A DNA stretch of 9,017 bases from Thermoplasmata archaeon (GTDB lineage: Archaea; Thermoplasmatota; Thermoplasmata; UBA184), in assembly GCA_027314845.1 (NCBI GenBank), contig DAHVAA010000053.1, positions 1 to 9,017 on the forward strand. Reading direction: 5' to 3'. The position numbers were made by a program, and so were the translations under genes. The notes under the pieces are model-generated. The model made no database searches. It was not told the DNA's origin and saw only the letters and a program-made list of their open reading frames with translations. The first letter of the stretch is position 1, and each line of letters opens with the position of its first letter. Below are positions 1-6,737 of this stretch, in pieces.

Positions 1-2397
1 TGGGCGGCGTTCGAGCAGAGCATGCCGACGCCGTGCAACCGGACGCTCAATCAGTCGATCGGGTACACGCCGGACCACAATCCGTTCGTCATGTTCCGCG
101 ACATCGCCGGCAACAAGTCGCGCTGCGCGGCGCACGACCTGACGTGGTCGTCGTGGACGAGCGACGTCAGCGCGGGCACGGTCCCGAACTACGCGTTCAT
201 CGCGCCCAACCTGACGAACGACGACCACGACACCTCCATTCCCGTGGGGGATGCGTGGCTCCAGAGCTGGCTGAGCCCCCTCATCAACGACACGGCGATC
301 TTCTCCACCACGGCCTTCCTCCTGACGTTTGACGAGGACGCGGGGAACAACCGGATCACGCCGATCGTCAACGGGACATCGGGCGGCCACGTCTACATGG
401 TTGTCGTGAGCCCGTATTCGAAGGGCCTGAGCTCGAGCGCGTTCTACACCACGTACTCCCTCCTCACCACGGCCGAGTGGCTCCTCGGGCTGCCCGCGGG
501 CACGCTGGGGAACGACAGCTGGGCGCTCCATCCGCCGATGAAGGACCTGTTCTCGTTCCCGGCGGTGTCGGAGTACTCGGTGACGTTCGCGGAGACCGGC
601 CTCCCGACCGGGACGTCCTGGTCCGTGACGGTGGGCGGAACGACGAAGACCACGACCGGATCGAGCGTCAAGTTCACGGAGCCGGACGGAACGTACCGAT
701 ACGTGGCCACGGTCGCGGGAAGCGGGAACACGACCGGCACCCTGACCGTGCACGACGGCCCCGTGGCGGTGAAGCTTTTGTTCTACGCAGCGGGGTTCAG
801 AGAGTCCGGACTGCCGAGCGGGACGAAGTGGTCGGTCACGACGAACGGGGTCTCGAAGAGTTCAACGACCCCCTCGATCGTCGCCTACCTGGCGAACGGG
901 ACCTATGCCTACGCGGTGGGCCCGGTATCCGGATACTCACGATCTCCGGCCTCCGGCAACGTGACGGTGGACGGAGCGGTGACGGACGTGCCGATCGAGT
1001 TCGCGGCCATCCCGCCTCGGACGTACCCCCTCACGTTCACCGAGTCGGGGCTCCCCTCTGGCACTCACTGGTCGGTCGTTCTCGAGGGCATATCCGAGAA
1101 CGCGACCACGTCCAGCATCACTGTGGACGAACCGAACGGAACGTACAACTACACGGTGGGGGCCGTTTCAGGATACACCGCGTCCCCGCTCGGGGGGACG
1201 GCGAACGTTCCGGGGTCTGCCGTGACCGTTCCGATCGCGTTCACCGCGGTCCCGCCCTCGACGTATGCGGTCACGTTCACGGAGACGGGACTCGCCTCGG
1301 GCACCGTTTGGTCGGTCGCCCTGGGCGCTGAGACGGAGAGTGCCCCCACTTCGAGCATCGGTTTCCTCGAACCGAACGGAACGTATGGGTACACGGTCGG
1401 AACCGTCGCCGGGTACTCGGTCGCTCCCTCCGCGGCGTCGCTCTCCGTGGCCGGCGCGGCCGTGGGCGTCCCGATCGCCTTCACGCCCGTCGCCTCGCCC
1501 GCGTACGACGTGACGTTCACCGAGGTGGGTCTACCGTCCGGTACGACGTGGTCGGTAACGATGGCCGGCGCCGTCGAGACCTCCACCGGCCCCACGATCG
1601 TGGTATCGGTCCCGAACGGGACCTACGACTACAGTGTCGGGGGCCTCCCCGGGTGGACGACCTCGAGTCCGTCCGGGCGGGTATCGGTGAACGGGTCGCC
1701 CGTGGGGATCACGGTGGCGTGGACGCTCGTGACCTACGCCGTCACGTTCGAGGAGACCGGGCTCGCTCCGGGCACGAACTGGTGGGCGACGCTGAACGGG
1801 ACGACTCGGGCGTCCACCGGCCCCTCGCTGACGTTTGCGGCTCCGAACGGCAGCTTCTCGTACTCGGTGGGCGCGGTCTCGGGGTACTACGACACGACGC
1901 CCTCGCACGGGAATCTCACGGTCCTGGGCGTCCCCGTGTCGGTCTCCTCCGCCTTCGCTCGCGTCTACCTCCTCAGCTTCACGGAGGTCGCCCTTCCCAC
2001 GGGGACCAATTGGTCAGTAACGCTGGCCGGGAATGCCCCGGCGGTGATCCGCGCGGCCGAGCTCGGCGCGGGAGGGGCCGCCGCGCTCACCCTCTGGTCG
2101 GGGGGCGCGGCCAGCATCGTCTTCTCCGTGTCGAACGCCTCCTACAACTACTCGGCGTCGGCGCCCGGATTCCTCCCCCGGACGGGCAGCATAACGGTCG
2201 CGGGCGCGAACGTCGCGGCCCCGGCGGTGGACTTCGGATCGGCCTCCCCGGGGTCCTCGGGTCTCGCGGCCTTTGACCTCGTCGTCATCGCCACCGTGGC
2301 GAGCGTCGCGACCGTGGGAGTGATCCTCGTCGCGCTGTACGGCCGCCGGGATACGCCGCCCCGACCACCCGCAACGCCTCCTCCGGGATCTCGTTAG
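1..2397 (+). CDS. AcpA-type phosphoesterase, C-terminal part, with seven surface repeats and a membrane anchor (5' partial)
   Basis: The reading frame is open from base 1, so the start lies outside the window; the ATG at 22 is internal. Counting residue 1 at base 1, residues 1-180 resemble the C-terminal half of the phosphoesterase family of acid phosphatases and phospholipase C (PF04185). Visible landmarks are HNPFVMFRDI (from about 26), NDDHD (73-77), TFDED (109-113), GGH (128-130) and VVSPYSKG. From memory of Francisella AcpA, the D-E pair of TFDED matches metal ligands; the N-terminal metal and nucleophile motifs would lie upstream of the window. Seven repeats follow, then a hydrophobic segment at about 758-781 and a short R/P-rich tail. 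This predicts an enzyme held on the outer face of the membrane, hydrolysing phosphate esters; the substrate is unknown. Many N-x-S/T sequons suggest N-glycosylation. It converges with the glycoside hydrolase gene. The domain call is firm, the exact activity is not. Confidence 0.85.
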   Translation, partial: WAAFEQSMPTPCNRTLNQSIGYTPDHNPFVMFRDIAGNKSRCAAHDLTWSSWTSDVSAGTVPNYAFIAPNLTNDDHDTSIPVGDAWLQSWLSPLINDTAIFSTTAFLLTFDEDAGNNRITPIVNGTSGGHVYMVVVSPYSKGLSSSAFYTTYSLLTTAEWLLGLPAGTLGNDSWALHPPMKDLFSFPAVSEYSVTFAETGLPTGTSWSVTVGGTTKTTTGSSVKFTEPDGTYRYVATVAGSGNTTGTLTVHDGPVAVKLLFYAAGFRESGLPSGTKWSVTTNGVSKSSTTPSIVAYLANGTYAYAVGPVSGYSRSPASGNVTVDGAVTDVPIEFAAIPPRTYPLTFTESGLPSGTHWSVVLEGISENATTSSITVDEPNGTYNYTVGAVSGYTASPLGGTANVPGSAVTVPIAFTAVPPSTYAVTFTETGLASGTVWSVALGAETESAPTSSIGFLEPNGTYGYTVGTVAGYSVAPSAASLSVAGAAVGVPIAFTPVASPAYDVTFTEVGLPSGTTWSVTMAGAVETSTGPTIVVSVPNGTYDYSVGGLPGWTTSSPSGRVSVNGSPVGITVAWTLVTYAVTFEETGLAPGTNWWATLNGTTRASTGPSLTFAAPNGSFSYSVGAVSGYYDTTPSHGNLTVLGVPVSVSSAFARVYLLSFTEVALPTGTNWSVTLAGNAPAVIRAAELGAGGAAALTLWSGGAASIVFSVSNASYNYSASAPGFLPRTGSITVAGANVAAPAVDFGSASPGSSGLAAFDLVVIATVASVATVGVILVALYGRRDTPPRPPATPPPGSR
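574..2235 (+). repeat. Seven tandem GLPxGTxWSV protein repeats in the phosphoesterase
   Basis: Each unit begins with an aromatic residue followed by a form of VTFxExGLPxGTxWSV and carries a central PNGTYxYxVG motif and a Gly-Tyr turn. The units start at about 574, 784, 1024, 1264, 1504, 1735 and 1966. Units 2 to 5 are spaced exactly 240 nt apart and the last two intervals are 231 nt. Unit 1 is shorter (210 nt). Unit 7 is longer because of a Gly/Ala-rich insertion after the WSVTLAG motif. An 18-nt stretch is identical at 1128-1145 and 1368-1385, at the same phase of units 3 and 4. The pattern suggests beta-sandwich spacer domains that lift the catalytic domain off the membrane; this role is inferred. 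Confidence 0.9.
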
Positions 2398-2524
2398 GGC
2401 CCCGCCGGTCGCCCTGCCACCTCGGCCGGCGCGGGCCCGCCGGTGAGGTCGTGCGTCGGTCGACCCCCGGCGGGCGGAGGGGGTGGCGCCCGATGTGGGT
2501 TCCCGATCGGCGGGTCGTCCCGGA

Positions 2525-2540
2525 ACCCGGGCCCCCGGGT
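2525..2540. repeat. Short GC-only inverted repeat between convergent genes
   Basis: ACCCGGG and CCCGGGT form a perfect 7-bp inverted repeat with a 2-nt centre. It lies about 15 nt beyond the hydrolase stop codon (minus strand) and about 130 nt beyond the phosphoesterase stop. No T-run follows on either strand, so it lacks the usual archaeal termination signal. In DNA this rich in G and C such a repeat can easily arise by chance. Confidence 0.25.
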
Positions 2541-2554
2541 CGCTCGACCGGCGG

Positions 2555-4882
2555 CTACGTTCGAGCCCCGACGACCGGTACGGGGCGGAAACCCCCGAGC
2601 GGGGTCGCCCCGCTCGGCGCCGGGAGGGCCGCGCTCCGGACGAACTTGACCCCTACCGTCAGTCCGGACCCGTGCACCGTCACCGTGCCGGACGATTTGG
2701 TGGTGACGTACCCCGCGACGCGACCGATCCTGTAGCTGTAGGTCCCGTTCGGCTCGGAGAACGAGATCGCCGAACCGGTCGAACTCTTGGTCACCCCGTT
2801 CACCGTGACCGACCACGCCTTCCCCGAGGGGAGCCCCGACTCGGCAAACGTCACCTTGTACGTCACCCTGTGGTAGACGAGCGTCGGCTCGGTCGCCGGT
2901 GCGCCACTCACTGCGATGTGCCCGTTGTAGGGCAGGGTCGCCTGGTGCCAGCCCGGGTTGTCCGCGATCGAGTAGGCGTAGGTGCCGTTGGAGAGGCCCG
3001 TCCACACAAGGCGGTCGGTGGTGCCGTCGGTCGTGCGTTGCTTCGTCACCCCGTTCAGGGTGATCGCCCACTTGAGGCCGGACGCAAGCCCTCGCTCCGA
3101 GAACGTGGCCGAGTAGGTCGCAGCCGCCTTCGGGTCGACCCTGAGGGAGAACGTCCCGGTCGCTTTCGCGCCGGCCGAGTCCGTCACCAGAACTCGGACC
3201 GTGTAGGGAGACTTGAGCTCGTCACCGGGGGCGGGCGAGCAGGAGAACGAGCCCACGTTGCCCGGCGTCCCGCAGCCGGACGGCAGGCCCGACCAGACAA
3301 ACGAGGGATAGGTTCCCGACCCGCCGCTCGGGTTCGCCAAGACCTTCGTCGATTGGCCGACGTCCACGGGGTTCGGGTTGGCCGACGGCGACGCCGTTAG
3401 GCCCTCCGCCACCGGCGTCGCGCGCCCCCGCCACACGCTCACGGAAAGTCCGGGAGCGCTGGCGGTGGTGTTGGCGACCTTGGAGGTCGAGATGCTCGAT
3501 CCGACCGCCCAGGTCGTCTCGTTGACCGTACCCGAGAAGAGCGTTGCGAGCGGGAAGGAGGCCGACGCCGTGGTGTTGACGTTCACGACCAGCAGGGACA
3601 AGTTCGTCCCATCGGTCGTGGCCGCCGCGTAGAGGGTCGACGGTCCCGTCACGGTCGTGGGGTCGTAGGCACGGTACAGCTGGGTCATGAACGTCTGGAA
3701 CACCCGCCCCGTGGGGGTGAGGGACCCCCCGCTGGCGTTGTACCATCCGTACGTGCTCCCCGCCCAGTCGAACCAGTCCACGTTCACGACGTGCAGCGCG
3801 AGGAGGAGCGTCGTCTGGGCCGCCTCGAAGAGCCCGCCGTACAGCTGGCTCGTGAAGGCCGCATACGTCGACTCGCCGCCCGAGGTGAACGGTATGGTCG
3901 TGATCTCGTCGAGAAAGAGCGGGAGGCTGCCCGAGTAGTTGTTGGCGATGGCAGCACGGGCGCTGGGGACGTAGACGGGGAGCGCGTAGGCCGAGGAGCG
4001 AAGGAGCGCGAAGAACGACGCGACCGTGCGAGCGCCGGGTCCCGGCGGGGGATAGGCGGCGTAGTTGTGGACCGACACCGCACCCAAGAGCGACCCGTCC
4101 GCGGCGACCACCGGGCCGCACCACGTGGAGCAGGCGCTCACGCCGTCCGCGCCGCCTTCCCCCAGGGAGGGCGCAACGATCGGGGTCGTGGGATCGACCG
4201 CCCGTATCGCCAGCGTGTAGTTCCGGAGGAGGCTCGTGTACTCCGGAAGGGTCACCAGGTTCGTGGGCGACGTCGCCCACTTGCTCCACGGCTGGTCGAA
4301 GTGGTGCCAGACCGTGGGTTCGTTGCCGAGCCCCCAATAGGCGGGCGTAAAGCCGAGGGTCTTCTCGACGTACCTCACGTAGTAGGCCGCCGTCGAAGGG
4401 CTGTCGATCTCCGCGGGCAGCGTCAGGATCGCGTGGCAGCGGATGGACACGCACGAAGCGATGAACGCCGAGGGGGGCGTCGTGGCCCGGTGGGTGCTCC
4501 CGGTCTTGTTGGTAACGATCCCGCTCGTGTAGTTCGTCCCGTCGGCCGAGGCTCCCCCAGGGTAACGGATGTACGTGACCGGAGTCGTCGCCAACAGCTT
4601 GGCGTCCGTGAGGGTGAACGGTTCGGCCGGTGGTAGGTTGATGCCCCAGAACGTGGCGGCGATCGGTGCGGCATCCGAGAGCGGGAGTATCGATATGCCC
4701 GCGCTGACGGCAGGCTCGAGCCCGCTATCGCCGGAGGCGGCGGGCGGGGGACCGAGCGATGCCACGAGCCCCGAGGTCAGCAAGAGGACCACGACGCCGA
4801 TCGCACCGGCGACCGCCGTCCCGACCGCGCGAACCCCGGCGTTCGATCGCTTCCGAGCGGAGACTCGTAAACCTTTCGCCAC
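2555..4882 (-). CDS. Exported clan GH-A glycoside hydrolase (GH39/51/79-like) with PKD-like domain and two surface repeats
   Basis: The GTG at 4882 gives 775 residues. It places a basic stretch (MAKGLRVSARKR) directly before a hydrophobic segment at about 19-44, as in a signal peptide or N-terminal anchor. The GTG at 4888 is nearly equivalent; the GTG at 4957 would add 25 unlike residues. The catalytic part runs from FWGINLP through YIRYPGG (about 105-110), YWGLGNEP with candidate acid/base Glu188, SVHNYAAY, and LFLDE with candidate nucleophile Glu326. The two Glu are 138 residues apart, which fits a retaining clan GH-A barrel. A beta-sandwich-like segment, a PKD-like domain (about 490-587) and two GLPSG repeats follow. 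There is no C-terminal membrane segment. The likely role is extracellular cleavage of a polysaccharide or glycoconjugate. Family and substrate are open: GH39, GH51 and GH79 share these motifs. It is convergent with the phosphoesterase and divergent from the glycosyltransferase. Confidence 0.82.
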   Translation of the reverse strand: MAKGLRVSARKRSNAGVRAVGTAVAGAIGVVVLLLTSGLVASLGPPPAASGDSGLEPAVSAGISILPLSDAAPIAATFWGINLPPAEPFTLTDAKLLATTPVTYIRYPGGASADGTNYTSGIVTNKTGSTHRATTPPSAFIASCVSIRCHAILTLPAEIDSPSTAAYYVRYVEKTLGFTPAYWGLGNEPTVWHHFDQPWSKWATSPTNLVTLPEYTSLLRNYTLAIRAVDPTTPIVAPSLGEGGADGVSACSTWCGPVVAADGSLLGAVSVHNYAAYPPPGPGARTVASFFALLRSSAYALPVYVPSARAAIANNYSGSLPLFLDEITTIPFTSGGESTYAAFTSQLYGGLFEAAQTTLLLALHVVNVDWFDWAGSTYGWYNASGGSLTPTGRVFQTFMTQLYRAYDPTTVTGPSTLYAAATTDGTNLSLLVVNVNTTASASFPLATLFSGTVNETTWAVGSSISTSKVANTTASAPGLSVSVWRGRATPVAEGLTASPSANPNPVDVGQSTKVLANPSGGSGTYPSFVWSGLPSGCGTPGNVGSFSCSPAPGDELKSPYTVRVLVTDSAGAKATGTFSLRVDPKAAATYSATFSERGLASGLKWAITLNGVTKQRTTDGTTDRLVWTGLSNGTYAYSIADNPGWHQATLPYNGHIAVSGAPATEPTLVYHRVTYKVTFAESGLPSGKAWSVTVNGVTKSSTGSAISFSEPNGTYSYRIGRVAGYVTTKSSGTVTVHGSGLTVGVKFVRSAALPAPSGATPLGGFRPVPVVGART
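2640..3115 (-). repeat. Two C-terminal GLPxGTxWSV-family repeats in the glycoside hydrolase
   Basis: The first unit starts near 3115 with YSATFSERGLASGLKWAI and the second near 2860 with YKVTFAESGLPSGKAWSV. Both contain an N-G-T-Y motif (SNGTYAY and PNGTYSY) at the same place as the phosphoesterase repeats. The second unit resembles phosphoesterase units 1 and 2 in particular. A 13-nt run, GTGGTCGGTCACG, is shared between 828-840 on the plus strand and 2804-2816 on the minus strand, at equivalent codons. About 25 residues follow the last unit, rich in Ala, Pro and Gly, without a membrane anchor. Confidence 0.88.
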
Positions 4883-5456
4883 GCCCACCGACCAGGAACG
4901 GCTCGAGAGGGGGCCCGGCGCTAATGAGTCTTCCGCCGTCGGGGCGGGGAGCCGCACGGAAGCAGGGAAGCGAACCCCGCCACTTCATGGACGTGAGTCG
5001 GAAGGAACCGTGCGCGGCGGCCCCCAAGTACCCCGGCCCGATCCGTCCGGGGAGGAGCCGAACGGCGGGGGAATGCGCCGAGCCGCCCTCGACGCCGTCC
5101 CAGGGACCGCCGGACGACGGTCCGAAGCCCCTCCGTGCGTCCCGCCCCATCGTCGTCGCCCTCCACGCCGCGCGCGGCGGACGCAGGCGACCCGAGACCG
5201 CGCCGGCGGGACCGACGGCGAACCCCATCCGCGGTCGAATCCACTCGGGTCGGCGGACCGCGCCCGGTGCGATCGGTCCCCGGCATCCGAGGAAGGCCCT
5301 TGGCATCGGCGTCCGTGGGTTCCCCCGCCCGGCCGAGGCCGTCCCGCGATCCCCGAACCCTCGTGCGGGCCCGGATTCCCTCCGCCAAACGGGAGCGTGG
5401 GGGTTCGGGCGCTCACGTTATCTCGGAACGCCCTTGCGCTGGGCCGAAGCTTCGGG
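4883..5456. other. Long spacer without a credible gene between divergent hydrolase and glycosyltransferase genes
   Basis: All frames stay largely open here because of the high G+C, but the translations are Arg/Pro/Gly-rich, lack hydrophobic cores and match no family I know, so I call no gene. If the hydrolase starts at the GTG at 4957, the empty part shrinks to 4958-5456. Two slightly A/T-richer spots might be promoter elements. One is near 4920-4930, about 40 nt upstream of the hydrolase start read on the minus strand. The other is TTATCT at 5418-5423, about 34 nt upstream of the glycosyltransferase ATG. Neither is a strong box A. A 9-bp inverted repeat, CCCGAACCC at 5352-5360 and GGGTTCGGG at 5401-5409, is within chance expectation. 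Confidence 0.55.
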
Positions 5457-6572
5457 ATGAAGGTCCTTTTCATCGGTTCTCACTTGGACAAGGGCGGCGG
5501 GCAGGCGCTGCAAACCCTCCAGCTCTTCGAGGAGCTGCGGAAGTCCGTGGAAGGGGACTACCTCTGTCTGCGCGCGGGGGGAACGCATCCGGAGCTTCTC
5601 GAGCGCGAGGGGGTCCGGGTCGTCGGGAAACTGCGACTGCCGCAAGGGATCTTGGACCTTCGCACGGCCATCCGGGCCGAACGAGGGGATTGGGATGTCG
5701 TCCAGGTGTTCGATGTCTACTTCGGACTGCCGGCGGCGTACTTCGCCCGGACGTTTCCTCGGACCGTGCTCTTCGGCACGGACCCGATCCACTACGTGAA
5801 GTGGAGGTATGGCGACGCTGCTCGGGCGCTGACCCGATTCGGAATGGAGGTGCTCATGCGCGACACGCACCTGGTCGTCAATTCCCCGGCGCTCGCGGAG
5901 GATTTCCGCCGCTTCTCGCCCCTCTTCATCCCGAACGGCTTGGACCTGGATCGGTTCGACGCTCTCCCTCCGAGAGAGGAGGCGCGCCGCCGCCTCGGTC
6001 TCGACCCGGGGGCCCGGATCGTGCTCTGGGTGGGCAAGGTCGTTTCCGCCAAGCGCGTGGAGTGGTTGCTCGAGACGTTGTGCCGGGCCCCGGACGCGCT
6101 CCTCGTGGCCGTCGGCGGATACAACGAGGAGCATTTCGGCGACCAGTACTACCGGGACCTTCGGTCCCGTTATCCGGGGGTTCTCGACCGCGCGATCTTC
6201 ACGGGAGAAGTGCCGTACTCTCGGGTGGGGCTCTACCTCTCCGCCGCCGACGTGTTCGGGTTCCCGTCCGAGTTCGAAGGGATGCCGAACGCCGTCATGG
6301 AGGCGATGGCGGCGGGCCTGCCCGTCGTGGCGTCGGACATCCCCGCCCATCGGGCCCTCATCCGCCCGGACGAGACCGGCTTCTTGGAACGAGACCCAGG
6401 GTCGTTCGCGGCGACGATCTCCCGGCTGCTCCACGACCCGCACCTCCGTTCCCAGGTCGGCGCCCGGGCGCGGGAATACGTGCGTTCGGAGTTTACGTTC
6501 CGTCAGGTGGGCCGCCGGTATCTCGACCTGTATCGACGGATGCTCGAACCCTCGGGGCACGAGGGTTCGTAG
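5457..6572 (+). CDS. GT4-type glycosyltransferase (GT-B fold)
   Basis: This 371-residue protein has the length and layout of a group 1 (GT4) retaining glycosyltransferase, which moves a sugar from a nucleotide donor to a lipid, glycan or protein acceptor on the cytoplasmic side. The N-terminal Rossmann half opens MKVLFIGSHLDKGGGQ, with the usual glycine-rich acceptor loop near 13-15. The C-terminal half has FIPNGLDLDRF (157-167), the G-K-x4-K donor-phosphate site (Lys194, Lys199), a GEVPYSRVGLYLSAADVF stretch, and the E-x7-E motif (Glu274, Glu282) in FEGMPNAVMEAMAAGLPVVAS. The ATG at 5457 is chosen because the fold begins right there and the open frame upstream is Arg/Pro-rich. No clear Shine-Dalgarno sequence is seen, so a short-leader or leaderless transcript is possible. 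It converges with the epimerase gene. Donor and acceptor cannot be told from the sequence; a role in surface glycan or N-glycan assembly is inferred. Confidence 0.93.
   Translation: MKVLFIGSHLDKGGGQALQTLQLFEELRKSVEGDYLCLRAGGTHPELLEREGVRVVGKLRLPQGILDLRTAIRAERGDWDVVQVFDVYFGLPAAYFARTFPRTVLFGTDPIHYVKWRYGDAARALTRFGMEVLMRDTHLVVNSPALAEDFRRFSPLFIPNGLDLDRFDALPPREEARRRLGLDPGARIVLWVGKVVSAKRVEWLLETLCRAPDALLVAVGGYNEEHFGDQYYRDLRSRYPGVLDRAIFTGEVPYSRVGLYLSAADVFGFPSEFEGMPNAVMEAMAAGLPVVASDIPAHRALIRPDETGFLERDPGSFAATISRLLHDPHLRSQVGARAREYVRSEFTFRQVGRRYLDLYRRMLEPSGHEGS
6545..6569. repeat. Perfect 10-bp inverted repeat abutting the glycosyltransferase stop codon
   Basis: CGAACCCTCG (6545-6554) and CGAGGGTTCG (6560-6569) pair perfectly around a 5-nt loop, GGGCA. 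The stem lies under the last eight sense codons of the glycosyltransferase, and TAG follows at once (6570-6572). An 8-bp GGGGCCCC palindrome comes directly after the stop codon. No T-run follows on the plus strand, so ordinary archaeal T-tract termination is not evident. The stem could mark or protect the mRNA 3' end, or be a chance effect of the Glu-Pro-Ser and His-Glu-Gly-Ser codons. Confidence 0.55.
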
Positions 6573-6737
6573 GGGCCCCCGATTGCCGTCGGGAACGCCC
6601 TTCGCGCCGGAGCCGCGGACGACCGCGTCCGGGTCGAGCCATCGTCCGCGAACGGGCGGGTGCTCGGAAAGACAACCCCGTCCACCGCCGCACGTCGCCG
6701 ACTCGTGCGCGGTCCGATTCGGGCGGTCCCTGCCCCC

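Noticed and set aside
477..1331. 284-residue plus-strand frame within the phosphoesterase repeats
   Set aside because: It is a shadow of the repeat coding sequence; its own repetitive pattern follows from the repeat DNA.
574..2235. CRISPR-like periodic repeats
   Set aside because: The period is coding (240 or 231 nt), the units diverge in sequence while the protein pattern is kept, and there are no short identical repeats with unique spacers.
3222..4454. 410-residue minus-strand frame within the hydrolase gene
   Set aside because: It is a shifted frame of the hydrolase with Arg/Gly-rich translation and no recognisable motif, whereas the main frame carries catalytic and repeat motifs throughout.
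4569..5456. N-terminal extension of the glycosyltransferase frame (about 296 extra residues) on the plus strand
   Set aside because: The stretch is Arg/Pro/Gly-rich and partly antisense to the hydrolase. The GT4 fold begins exactly at the ATG at 5457. The open frame reflects the lack of stop codons in GC-rich DNA.
4985..5473. Minus-strand frame of 162 residues in the spacer upstream of the glycosyltransferase
   Set aside because: Its composition is low-complexity (Arg, Gly, Pro, Ser), it has no hydrophobic core or known motif, and it overlaps the glycosyltransferase start.
5425..6602. 11-nt direct repeat GGAACGCCCTT on both sides of the glycosyltransferase (5425-5435 and 6592-6602)
   Set aside because: Many 11-nt matches are expected by chance in 9 kb of DNA with this composition, and no mobile-element feature goes with it.
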